A stretch of 11,480 bases of DNA from Chersky-265 sp035275285 (GTDB lineage Bacteria > Fibrobacterota > Fibrobacteria > UBA11236): positions 1-11,480 of the forward strand of contig DATENA010000018.1 of the NCBI GenBank assembly GCA_035275285.1, in the 5' to 3' direction. Numbering within the stretch: position 1 is the first letter of the stretch; every line of letters starts with the position of its first letter. The notes beneath the pieces were generated by a model. The model saw nothing but the letters and a program-made list of their open reading frames with translations, was not told the origin of the DNA and did no database searches. Below are positions 1 to 7,123 of the stretch, piece after piece. Position numbers and translations under genes: made by a program.

Positions 1-65
1 AGATGGCGACCCACAAGCGCAAGAAGCGCCGTCGTCTGAACCGCCACAAGAAGAAGCTGGTGTAA
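1..65 (+). CDS. Small basic AURKAIP1/COX24-like (bS22/mS38-type) protein, 3' end
   Basis: The reading frame is open from the left edge and stops at TAA 63-65. The visible residues from the ATG at position 3 are MATHKRKKRR followed by RLNRHKKKLV, almost all lysine, arginine and histidine. From memory of the family, this matches the C-terminal core of AURKAIP1/COX24-domain proteins of about 30 residues, in which a few basic residues precede an M/V-ATHKRKK block. The gene therefore probably begins upstream of the window, and the first two bases (AG) would complete a lysine codon. Proteins of this family are small-subunit ribosomal components (mitochondrial mS38, mycobacterial bS22), so a ribosomal role is inferred. 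A strong intrinsic terminator follows at 130-160, so this is the last gene of its transcript. An initiation at position 3, giving a 20-residue peptide, cannot be excluded because the upstream sequence is missing. Confidence 0.6.
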   Translation, partial: MATHKRKKRRRLNRHKKKLV

Positions 66-71
66 CCGCAG

Positions 72-103
72 CGGGCGTGAGGCCCGTACGGGCCATTCGC
101 CCG
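72..103 (+). other. Two-tier GC hairpin downstream of the small basic gene
   Basis: CGGGCG (72-77) can pair with CGCCCG (98-103). Between them lies the perfect palindrome GGCCCGTACGGGCC (81-94), giving a stem with a 3x3 internal loop. It starts 6 bases after the stop codon and is not followed by a clean T-run, so it looks like a 3'-end stabilising or processing structure ahead of the real terminator at 130-160. The pairing is seen directly; the role is inferred. Confidence 0.35.
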
Positions 104-129
104 ATGGTTTCTAATTTACCGGACGTAGG

Positions 130-160
130 AAAAGGGCTTCCAAGCCCTTTTCTCGTTTTG
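130..160 (+). terminator. Intrinsic (Rho-independent) terminator
   Basis: AAAAGGGCTT (130-139) is perfectly complementary to AAGCCCTTTT (142-151). The realistic hairpin is an 8-bp stem, AAAAGGGC/GCCCTTTT, with a TTCCAA loop. The T-rich tail continues as TTTTCTCGTTTTG. It lies 65 bases after the small basic gene and 27 bases before recD2, so it ends the upstream transcript. The A-run and T-run symmetry would also allow termination on the opposite strand. Confidence 0.85.
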
Positions 161-186
161 TACCCTCCGCGGATTCGGCTCCCGAC

Positions 187-2388
187 ATGATCCAGAAAGC
201 CATCGTCCGAAACGTCACCTTCCACAACCCGGACAACGGTTACTCCGTGTTGCGCCTCACGGATCCCCAATCCAAGAAAACCTTCACCGCCGTCGGGCGC
301 TTTCCCAAGCTCAGCCCGGGGGAAATCCTGGACCTGGAAGGGGAATGGAGCCGGCACGAGACGTTCGGCGATCAATTCAAGGCCACGGGCTACAAGCTGC
401 TGGCTCCGGATACCCTGGAAGCCATGGAGCGGTACCTGGGCGGCGGCGTGCTCAAAGGCGTGGGGCCGGGAGTAGCCAAGCGCCTGGTGGCGAAGTTCGG
501 CCTGGAAACCTTCGAGGTGCTGGACCGCCATCCCGGGCGCCTGGGCGAAGTGCCGCGCCTGACCGGCAAATCCAAGCGCGCCCTGCTGGAAGGCTGGCGG
601 GCCAACAAGTCCATGCGCGAAGTGCTCTACTTCCTGCAGGCGCACGGCCTGAGCGCCAACATGAGCGAACGCCTCTTCAAGGAATACGGCGATCAGGCCG
701 TTCCCCTCCTGCGGTCCAACCCTTACCGCCTGGCCGACGAGGTCTGGGGCATCGGATTCCTCAAGGCCGACGACATCGCCCGCAAACTGGGATTCGCCCC
801 GGACGCCTATGAACGGATCAAAGCCGGCCTGGCCTATGCCTTGGCCAAGTCCGCCGAGGAGGGCCATGTCTTCCTGAACCGGGAGGAATTGATGCAGCGG
901 GCCCTGGCCCTGCTGCAATGCGAGCCGGAAAAAATCGTCTTCACCCTGGACGGCCTGGGCGAAACCGGCCAGGTGCGGCACGACGGGGAGAACCGTTTCT
1001 ACCTCCCCTGCCTGTACCATAGCGAGCGCGGCATCGCCCGGCGGGCGGCGGAGCTGTCGTTCTCCCCCGCCCCCATCCCCGCGCGCCTCGTCGACTCGGC
1101 CATCGCCGGGGCGGAAGCCGCCTTCGGCAAGGGGTTCGAGTACAGCGCGCAGCAGCGGGGAGGCATCCGCAACGCCGTGGGCCGGGGCATGTTCCTGCTG
1201 ACCGGCGGCCCCGGCACGGGCAAGACCACCACGGTGCTCGGCATCCTGGAGGTGTTCAGGCGCGCCGGCCTGCGCGTGCGCCTGGCCGCCCCCACGGGCC
1301 GCGCGGCCAAGCGCCTTGCGGAAGTCACCGGCCATCCCGCCTCCACCATCCACCGCATGCTCAAATACGATCCGGCGCAGAAGAAGTTCGCGCACGACGA
1401 GATCGCCCCCCTGCCCGCGGACGTCCTGGTGGTGGACGAACTCTCCATGATCGATACGGTGCTCATGTACGCCCTGCTGAAGGGGGTGAAACCGGGCACG
1501 CGCGTGATCCTGATCGGCGATCCGGACCAATTGCCCTCGGTGGGGCCGGGCAAGGTGCTGGCGGAGTTCATCCGCTCGGGCGCCGTGCCCCATCTTCACC
1601 TGGACCGGATATTCCGGCAGGCGGAAGAATCCCGGATCGTCGCCAACGCCCACCGCATCCACCAAGGCCTCGCGCCGGTCGCCGCGGCCCTTCCCGCGCC
1701 CGGGGCTCCCGCTTCCGGGACCGGCAACGTCCACTTCACGCCCATGCGGGACGCCGAAACCGGCGCGGCCCTGGTGGCGGAACTCGTGGCCGGGGTCCTG
1801 CCGCGGGAGTTCGGGTACGATCCGCGTTTCGACGTGCAGGTGCTGACCCCGATGAACCAGGGGCCTTTGGGGACCCTGGCCCTGAACCGGGCCCTGCAGG
1901 AGCGCATCAACCCCGCGCCGCCGGGTCCGGCGGGGAGGGACGGGATCGAGTTCAAGGACCGGCGCTTCCGGGTCAAGGACAAGGTGATGCAGCTCCGCAA
2001 CAACTACGACAAGAACGTGTTCAACGGGGACATCGGATACGTTTCCGCCGCGTCCGGATCGGCGCGCACCCTGACGGTGGATTTCGACGGGGAGCCCGCG
2101 GTATACGAAGGGGAGGAACTGGATCAGTTGGCCTTGGCTTATGCCGTGACCGTGCACAAGAGCCAGGGGAGCGAGTTCAAGGCGGTAGTGATGCTGGCCT
2201 GCAAGGCCCATTGGATCATGCTGCAGCGGAACCTGCTCTACACGGGGATCACGCGGGCGCGGGAGCGCCTCTTCCTGGTCGGCCAGCCGGAAGCCCTGCG
2301 CAGGGCCGCGGACAACAACCCCGCGGTGGCGCGGAACACGTTGCTGGCGGAAGCGTTGCGGAACGAGATGTCCGCGTACGCGTTCTAA
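187..2388 (+). CDS. recD2: RecD2-type ATP-dependent DNA helicase (SF1B)
   Basis: This 733-residue protein belongs to the RecD2/YrrC family, 5'-3' DNA helicases that act without RecBC in repair and replication-fork maintenance. The N-terminus (about 1-75) has the OB-like RecD2 opening, with an FHNPDNGYSVLRL motif. Residues about 85-210 carry helix-hairpin-helix segments (KGVGPGVAKRL, WGIGFLKADDIA). The helicase core then follows: Walker A GGPGTGKT at 340-347, Walker B/DEAD-like VVDELS with D417-E418, motif III GDPDQLPS from 444, motif V region VTVHKSQG at 654-661, and motif VI TGITRARERL from 686. Length and motif order are normal for an intact family member. The ATG at 187 fits the family start, but I see no clear Shine-Dalgarno sequence before it. 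It stands alone on the + strand, just after a terminator, and its last four bases overlap the convergent HAMP gene. Confidence 0.95.
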   Translation: MIQKAIVRNVTFHNPDNGYSVLRLTDPQSKKTFTAVGRFPKLSPGEILDLEGEWSRHETFGDQFKATGYKLLAPDTLEAMERYLGGGVLKGVGPGVAKRLVAKFGLETFEVLDRHPGRLGEVPRLTGKSKRALLEGWRANKSMREVLYFLQAHGLSANMSERLFKEYGDQAVPLLRSNPYRLADEVWGIGFLKADDIARKLGFAPDAYERIKAGLAYALAKSAEEGHVFLNREELMQRALALLQCEPEKIVFTLDGLGETGQVRHDGENRFYLPCLYHSERGIARRAAELSFSPAPIPARLVDSAIAGAEAAFGKGFEYSAQQRGGIRNAVGRGMFLLTGGPGTGKTTTVLGILEVFRRAGLRVRLAAPTGRAAKRLAEVTGHPASTIHRMLKYDPAQKKFAHDEIAPLPADVLVVDELSMIDTVLMYALLKGVKPGTRVILIGDPDQLPSVGPGKVLAEFIRSGAVPHLHLDRIFRQAEESRIVANAHRIHQGLAPVAAALPAPGAPASGTGNVHFTPMRDAETGAALVAELVAGVLPREFGYDPRFDVQVLTPMNQGPLGTLALNRALQERINPAPPGPAGRDGIEFKDRRFRVKDKVMQLRNNYDKNVFNGDIGYVSAASGSARTLTVDFDGEPAVYEGEELDQLALAYAVTVHKSQGSEFKAVVMLACKAHWIMLQRNLLYTGITRARERLFLVGQPEALRRAADNNPAVARNTLLAEALRNEMSAYAF

Positions 2389-2975
2389 GCGGCGCCGGAG
2401 GACTCCGCGCGGGCCCGCTTCTGGTGCGTCGAGACCGCGTCCAGGCCGGCGGGCAAGGACAGATTGGCTTCCGTGATCTGGCGGCGCATATCGTCGATGA
2501 TCTTGCAATAGGTGTCGCTCACCTGGTTGCAGGCCTTCTCCAGGCTTTCCAGATCGTCGCCCGGGCGGAACTTCAGGCGGAAGGCCAGATCGCCGCTGGC
2601 GACCACTTCCGCCCACTTGGAGATGCGGTAGATGGGCACGGAAATCTTGCGCGAGAAATACAGGCTCAGCCACAGGCCGATGGCCAGGGACACTAGGTCC
2701 GCGATCACGAAGGCGGGCACCATCACGTCCATCAGGTTCTCTTCCACCATCGTGTTCATCACCCCGGAATTGATCATGTCCGCGCCGTCCGGGCCGCCCA
2801 GCGGGATCCCGGAATAGCGGTAATAGAACAGGGCGCAAATCGAAATGGCCATGAGCACGCCGGCCAGGTTGACGATCGCCAGCAGACGGATGATGTACGG
2901 CCACTGCAGCTCCGGCAGGATGATGAAATTGCGGATCGGGTGGCGTTTGCGGACGGGACGGGTTTTTTCGGCCAT
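2385..2975 (-). CDS. Orphan HAMP-domain membrane protein
   Basis: This encodes a 196-residue membrane protein with a basic cytosolic N-terminus (RPVRKRH). Transmembrane helix 1 spans about 28-52 and is followed by a short exported loop of about 30 residues (53-83). Helix 2 spans about 84-107. A HAMP linker follows from about 105 to 160, with the conserved proline P114, an E/D-rich turn (GDDLESL, 139-145) and an amphipathic second helix. HAMP domains pass conformational signals from membrane helices to kinase, cyclase or chemotaxis output domains. Here only about 35 polar residues follow, so no catalytic or methyl-accepting output is present and the function is unknown. The 3' end overlaps recD2 by 4 bases in convergent orientation. 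A TATAAT box 6 nt before the ATG and the absence of a Shine-Dalgarno sequence suggest its own promoter and a leaderless mRNA. Confidence 0.75.
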   Translation of the reverse strand: MAEKTRPVRKRHPIRNFIILPELQWPYIIRLLAIVNLAGVLMAISICALFYYRYSGIPLGGPDGADMINSGVMNTMVEENLMDVMVPAFVIADLVSLAIGLWLSLYFSRKISVPIYRISKWAEVVASGDLAFRLKFRPGDDLESLEKACNQVSDTYCKIIDDMRRQITEANLSLPAGLDAVSTHQKRARAESSGAA

Positions 2976-2981
2976 GCACAG

Positions 2982-3012
2982 ATTATAGGCTCCGGCCTTG
3001 ACGGGTCGGCAA
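2982..3012 (-). promoter_or_regulatory. Promoter of the HAMP gene (leaderless type)
   Basis: On the - strand, a perfect TATAAT occupies 2987-2982, preceded by TTGCCG (3012-3007) with a 19-bp spacer. Only six bases (CTGTGC) separate the -10 box from the ATG at 2975, so a normal start site would fall at or next to the A of ATG. The -10 box is convincing; the -35 box is a 4/6 match with a long spacer. Confidence 0.55.
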
Positions 3013-3125
3013 GTCCAGAGGCGCGGGACGCGGCGCGGGAAGGCCCCAGGGGCATCAAATAGCCCAAATCGGCGGGGAAATCACCCGATAAACCGGATCC
3101 CGGACCGGAAGCCCGCGGGAAGGGG

Positions 3126-3869
3126 TCAGGGAAGCGCGGTTCCCAGGTATCGCTTCTGGAGGGTCACCAGTTCGCCGCAGCCTTTTTCGGCCAGGTCCAG
3201 CATCTCGTTCAGTTGGGCGCGCGAATAGACGGCCTCCTCGCCCGTGCCCTGCACCTCCACGAAATGGCCGGTATCGGTGCGGACGATGTTCATGTCCACC
3301 TCCGCTTCGGAATCCTCCGCGTAGCAGAGATCGAGCATGGGCACGCCTTCGACGATGCCCACGCTCACCGCGGACACGAAGTGCCGCAGGATGGGCGGGG
3401 TGGGCGCGATCGCGGCCGCGGAGGGGGGCAGGGACGCTTTCATGCGCTGGAGGGCCTTGGCCAGGGCCATGAAGCCGCCCACGATGGACGCCGTGCGCGT
3501 GCCGCCGTCGGCTTCGATCACGTCGCAGTCCACCACGAAGCTGCGCTCGCCCATGGCCTCCAGGTTGCACACGCCCCGCAAAGCGCGGCCGATGAGCCGC
3601 TGGATCTCCTGGGTGCGGCCGGAGGCTCCCGAACGCTCGCGCTTGACGCGCGTGGTGGTGCTGCGGGGCAGCAGGTTGTACTCCGCGGTCACCCAGCCCT
3701 TGTTCTTGCCTTTGAGCCAACGGGGGATCTCCTCTTCCAGGCTGGCGCAGCACAGGATGCGCGTCTTGCCCACCTCCACCAGGTAGGACGCCTCCGCCGT
3801 GGAGACGAAATCCTCCGTGATCTTGATGGGACGCAATTGATCGTTTTTACGGCCGTCCACTCGGGACAT
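3126..3869 (-). CDS. rph: Ribonuclease PH
   Basis: This 247-residue protein is a phosphate-dependent 3'-5' exoribonuclease that trims tRNA precursor 3' ends, releasing nucleoside diphosphates; the family forms a hexameric ring. The protein opens with SRVDGRKNDQLRPI, a hallmark start. It carries the phosphate/RNA-binding block SGRTQEIQRLIGRALR (R85 is the key arginine), then GGTRTASI (122-129, with R125). The acidic active-site stretch is DLCYAEDSEAEVDMN (D180, D186, D192). The length is typical. The ATG at 3869 is chosen because homology begins there and it follows the pheA stop by only two bases. The same frame stays open further upstream inside pheA but encodes unrelated sequence. An AGG-containing stretch within the end of pheA precedes the start, so translation is probably coupled to pheA. 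No convincing terminator is seen in 2976-3125. Confidence 0.95.
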   Translation of the reverse strand: MSRVDGRKNDQLRPIKITEDFVSTAEASYLVEVGKTRILCCASLEEEIPRWLKGKNKGWVTAEYNLLPRSTTTRVKRERSGASGRTQEIQRLIGRALRGVCNLEAMGERSFVVDCDVIEADGGTRTASIVGGFMALAKALQRMKASLPPSAAAIAPTPPILRHFVSAVSVGIVEGVPMLDLCYAEDSEAEVDMNIVRTDTGHFVEVQGTGEEAVYSRAQLNEMLDLAEKGCGELVTLQKRYLGTALP

Positions 3870-3871
3870 GC

Positions 3872-4819
3872 TTACCTGCCTTTTTTCTTCGGGAATGGCT
3901 TGACGCCGGATGCGGAAGCGACGGGAACCGGGGAGGCGCGCGGATAGCTCCCCAGGATCTTGAGATGGGAAACCATGCCGCGCAGCTGATCCAGGGCCTG
4001 ATCCACCTTGGCCACCTTGGCCACCTTGGCCACCCTGGCGTCGCCCGCCGCGCCCCGGCCGGCGCCGGCCTGCGAGGCCGCGCCCGCGAAATCCACGTAG
4101 AACCAGTACTCGAAGGGCGAGAGCGGATTGGGCCGGGACTCGATCTTGAGCAGGTCGATTTCGCGCAGGGCGAACACTCCCAGGATATTGAAGAGGATGC
4201 CCACCCGGTTGCGATCGGGCATGAATGCGATGCTGGTCTTGTATCCGGACGCGGCGCCGCCGCGCGGCGGTTTGACCGGGCCCTTGGCCACCGCCAGGAA
4301 GCGCGTGAAGTTGTTGGGCTGGTTCTGGAGATTGCGCTTCAACACCTTCAAGCGGTACAGCTCCGCCGCGTACGCGCTGGCGATGGCGCCGACGTGGGCC
4401 GGCGCCTCCTTCACCAGGGATTCCGCCGCCCCCGCGGTGTCGAAGTACACCACCGGCTTGATCCGACGGGTCTCCGCGAAGAAGCGGCTGCATTGGGCCA
4501 GGGCCTGGGGATGGGAGCGCACCTGGGTCAGGTCCTTCAGGGACGCGGAAGGATGGCACATGAGCACGTGCTCCACTTTGAGATGGGCCTCGCCCACGAT
4601 GTGCAGGTCCCGCGCCAGGAGCAGATCGTAATTCTGGTGGATGCTGCCGGCCAGGGAGTTCTCGATGGGCAGCACGCCGCGTTCGGCCTTCCCCGCGGCC
4701 ACCGCCTCGAACACGTCCTCGAAGGACTCGCAGGGAAGGGTCTGCGTGCGCGGCCCCAGCAATTGCTTGCCGGCCAGCTCGCTATAGGCGCCGTGGACGC
4801 CCTGGAACGCGGCTTTCAT
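3872..4819 (-). CDS. pheA: Prephenate dehydratase (PDT plus ACT domain)
   Basis: This 315-residue monofunctional enzyme converts prephenate to phenylpyruvate, the committed step to phenylalanine. The catalytic domain spans about 1-180: FQGVHGAYSE near the start, VLPIENSLAGSI (49-60), and the TRF motif in NNFTRFL (T172, R173, F174). The ACT regulatory domain follows, with the ESRP phenylalanine-binding motif at 227-230 and a closing LKILGSYPR. No chorismate mutase domain is fused. Within the ACT domain, residues about 246-272 form an Ala/Gly-rich segment plus VAKVAKVAKV that makes the loop clearly longer than usual (see the 9-bp repeat). A basic tail ends in PFPKKKGR. The ATG at 4819 is firm: an in-frame TAG lies two codons upstream. 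There is no Shine-Dalgarno sequence, and a TATTTT hexamer sits 6 nt before the ATG. rph follows after two bases. Confidence 0.94.
   Translation of the reverse strand: MKAAFQGVHGAYSELAGKQLLGPRTQTLPCESFEDVFEAVAAGKAERGVLPIENSLAGSIHQNYDLLLARDLHIVGEAHLKVEHVLMCHPSASLKDLTQVRSHPQALAQCSRFFAETRRIKPVVYFDTAGAAESLVKEAPAHVGAIASAYAAELYRLKVLKRNLQNQPNNFTRFLAVAKGPVKPPRGGAASGYKTSIAFMPDRNRVGILFNILGVFALREIDLLKIESRPNPLSPFEYWFYVDFAGAASQAGAGRGAAGDARVAKVAKVAKVDQALDQLRGMVSHLKILGSYPRASPVPVASASGVKPFPKKKGR
4003..4038. repeat. 9-bp minisatellite inside pheA
   Basis: Three identical tandem copies of CCACCTTGG (4003-4011, 4012-4020, 4021-4029) are followed by a fourth with one change, CCACCCTGG (4030-4038). Read on the coding (-) strand, the unit adds Val-Ala-Lys per copy, and gain or loss of units would keep the frame. 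It lies in a loop of the PheA ACT domain. Confidence 0.9.
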
Positions 4820-4825
4820 CGGCTA

Positions 4826-4854
4826 AAAATAGGCGTTAAGGGCCCGGGCTCCAA
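4826..4854 (-). promoter_or_regulatory. Candidate pheA promoter
   Basis: On the - strand, TTGGAG (4854-4849) lies 17 bp upstream of TATTTT (4831-4826), which is six bases from the pheA ATG at 4819. The spacing is ideal but the hexamers match consensus only partly (3/6 and 4/6). If used, the mRNA would start at or next to the ATG. The -35 hexamer overlaps the hairpin at 4845-4859. Confidence 0.4.
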
Positions 4855-4883
4855 GCCCGCCCGCCGCGCCGCGCCGGCGCGGC
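4845..4883 (-). terminator. Tandem hairpins after the NlpC/P60 gene
   Basis: A perfect 16-bp palindrome, GCCGCGCCGGCGCGGC (4868-4883), begins at the base after the nlpC stop. On the - strand it is followed by CGGGCT/AGCCCG with a three-base loop (4859-4845), then an AT-rich TATTTTTA about 15 bases further on. This may be a weak terminator or attenuator between nlpC and pheA. The lack of a directly adjacent U-run keeps confidence low. Confidence 0.3.
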
Positions 4884-5423
4884 TCAAGGCGCTTCCACCA
4901 GGCGGCGCGCGCCGGCGTAATGGGCCCCGAAATACGGGGCGTTGAGCGCGGAATACGCCACGCCCACGCTGGAGGCGGAATGGATGAAATAGTTCCTGCC
5001 CATGTAAATGCCGCTATGATCGATGAATCCCAGGCGCCTGAAGAACACCACGTCCCCGGGCTTCAGTTCCGATCGGGACACCGGGCGGCCCATGCCGTAG
5101 ATGCCGCTGGAGCTCCGGGGCAATCGCAGGCCGTGCACGTCCGCGAAAACCTGCCGGATGAACCCGGAACAATCCATGCCGGAGCGGCTTTGGCCGCCGA
5201 AGCGGTAGGGCACGCCCAGGTAGGACTCGGCGGCCTTGCGCAGGGGATCGGCGCCGGAAGCCTTGAGCTCGGAAGGCACCCGGGCGGTGGGGGTCAGGGA
5301 GGGGTCGGGCCGGAGATACCCGCCGATATCGCGGTTGTAATACGGCCGGACCAGGGGCCCGCAGGCGGAGAGGAAGAGCGCGGCCGGCAGGACCCAGGGG
5401 ACGGAAACGGTTTTCGCCTTCAC
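4884..5423 (-). CDS. NlpC/P60-family lipoprotein (cell-wall endopeptidase)
   Basis: From the GTG at 5423 the product is 179 residues. Residues 1-20 form a lipoprotein signal peptide (MKAK, then a hydrophobic core, then LSAC), with C21 as the lipidated cysteine. Residues about 61-175 form an NlpC/P60 papain-like domain: YLGVPYRFGG, the nucleophile in MDCSGF (C85), LKPGDVVFF, the histidine in DHSGIYMG (H136), and a third polar residue in FIHSASS (H148). Such enzymes cut the D-Glu/meso-DAP peptide link in peptidoglycan and act in the periplasm. GTG is preferred over an in-frame TTG at 5453 because it places the charged n-region correctly and has GGAGGGG (5431-5425) just ahead, although the spacing is short. 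The gene sits 37 bases after gatA and is probably cotranscribed with it. Confidence 0.9.
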   Translation of the reverse strand: MKAKTVSVPWVLPAALFLSACGPLVRPYYNRDIGGYLRPDPSLTPTARVPSELKASGADPLRKAAESYLGVPYRFGGQSRSGMDCSGFIRQVFADVHGLRLPRSSSGIYGMGRPVSRSELKPGDVVFFRRLGFIDHSGIYMGRNYFIHSASSVGVAYSALNAPYFGAHYAGARRLVEAP

Positions 5424-5460
5424 GCCCCTCCGTTCCGACCCCGGGCCGCGCAAGGCGCGG

Positions 5461-6882
<1,422 letters not shown>

Positions 6883-6891
6883 GAGACAAAG

Positions 6892-6917
6892 CCTTGTAAG
6901 AGGAGGCAGGGAATATA
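6892..6917 (-). promoter_or_regulatory. Candidate gatA -10 box and ribosome binding site
   Basis: On the - strand, TATATT (6917-6912) matches the -10 consensus at 5/6. AAGG (6895-6892) lies nine bases before the gatA ATG. No recognisable -35 hexamer precedes it, because the upstream spacer is a pyrimidine tract, so the promoter call is tentative. Confidence 0.3.
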
Positions 6918-6935
6918 GAAAAAGAGAGAAAAAGA
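6917..6935. repeat. Purine mirror repeat
   Basis: The + strand reads identically forwards and backwards over 19 bases, all A and G, centred on G6926 (AGAAAAAGA, then G, then AGAAAAAGA). A G-rich run follows at 6945-6964. It lies directly upstream of the candidate gatA -10 box. Such mirror repeats can form triplex DNA in vitro; any function here is unknown. Confidence 0.6.
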
Positions 6936-6983
6936 GGCTGTTTTGGGGGGATGGGGATCGGGGATCTGCCCAAGGCTTCTATC

Positions 6984-7041
6984 GTCGGGAGTCGGGAGTT
7001 GAATACGGAAGATTCTTCGTATTCAACTCCCGACCCCCGAC
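6984..7041. repeat. Long imperfect inverted repeat with heptad units upstream of gatA
   Basis: GTCGGGAGTTGAATACG (6991-7007) is perfectly complementary to CGTATTCAACTCCCGAC (7018-7034). The stem continues inward with GAAG/CTTC after one bulged G, leaving an ATT loop. It continues outward, after one A/C mismatch, with GTCGGG (6984-6989) against CCCGAC (7036-7041). The result is a hairpin of about 27 pairs. The left arm holds a tandem heptad GTCGGGA twice (6984-6997), and a further ACTCCCGAC half-site occurs at 7085-7093. No T-run follows on either strand, so it is not a classical terminator. It separates DUF4321 from gatA. Confidence 0.85.
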
Positions 7042-7123
7042 TCCAAGGGGCGCAGCAGTAGGCCGGCCGAAGGCGGGGGCCCGTACTCCCGACTTAAGAC
7101 GAGAGCCCCCAGGGTGTCTTAGT
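7042..7123. other. Structured intergenic DNA after the DUF4321 gene
   Basis: This stretch has no open frame of note but contains nested complementarity. TAAGAC (7095-7100) faces GTCTTA (7116-7121), and a G-run at about 7074-7079 (GGGGGC) can pair with GCCCCC at 7105-7110. The half-site ACTCCCGAC at 7085-7093 repeats the arm of the adjacent inverted repeat. On the - strand this would be the 3' untranslated end of the DUF4321 transcript. The TAAGAC/GTCTTA stem begins two bases past the stop codon and may serve as a 3'-end structure. Confidence 0.35.

Noticed and set aside
4003..4038. Tandem repeats as a CRISPR or regulatory iteron array
   Set aside because: Units are 9 bp with no spacers, lie inside a coding region and encode in-frame Val-Ala-Lys.
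3126..4559. A fused 477-codon frame joining sequence inside pheA to rph
   Set aside because: The N-terminal 230 codons are out of frame with pheA and low-complexity; RNase PH similarity begins exactly at the ATG at 3869.
5424..5453. TTG start at 5453 for the NlpC/P60 lipoprotein
   Set aside because: It would put ten extra polar residues before the signal peptide; the GTG at 5423 gives a standard lipoprotein signal with a Shine-Dalgarno-like GGAGG close by.
6984..7041. The long hairpin as an intrinsic terminator
   Set aside because: No T-run follows the stem on either strand.
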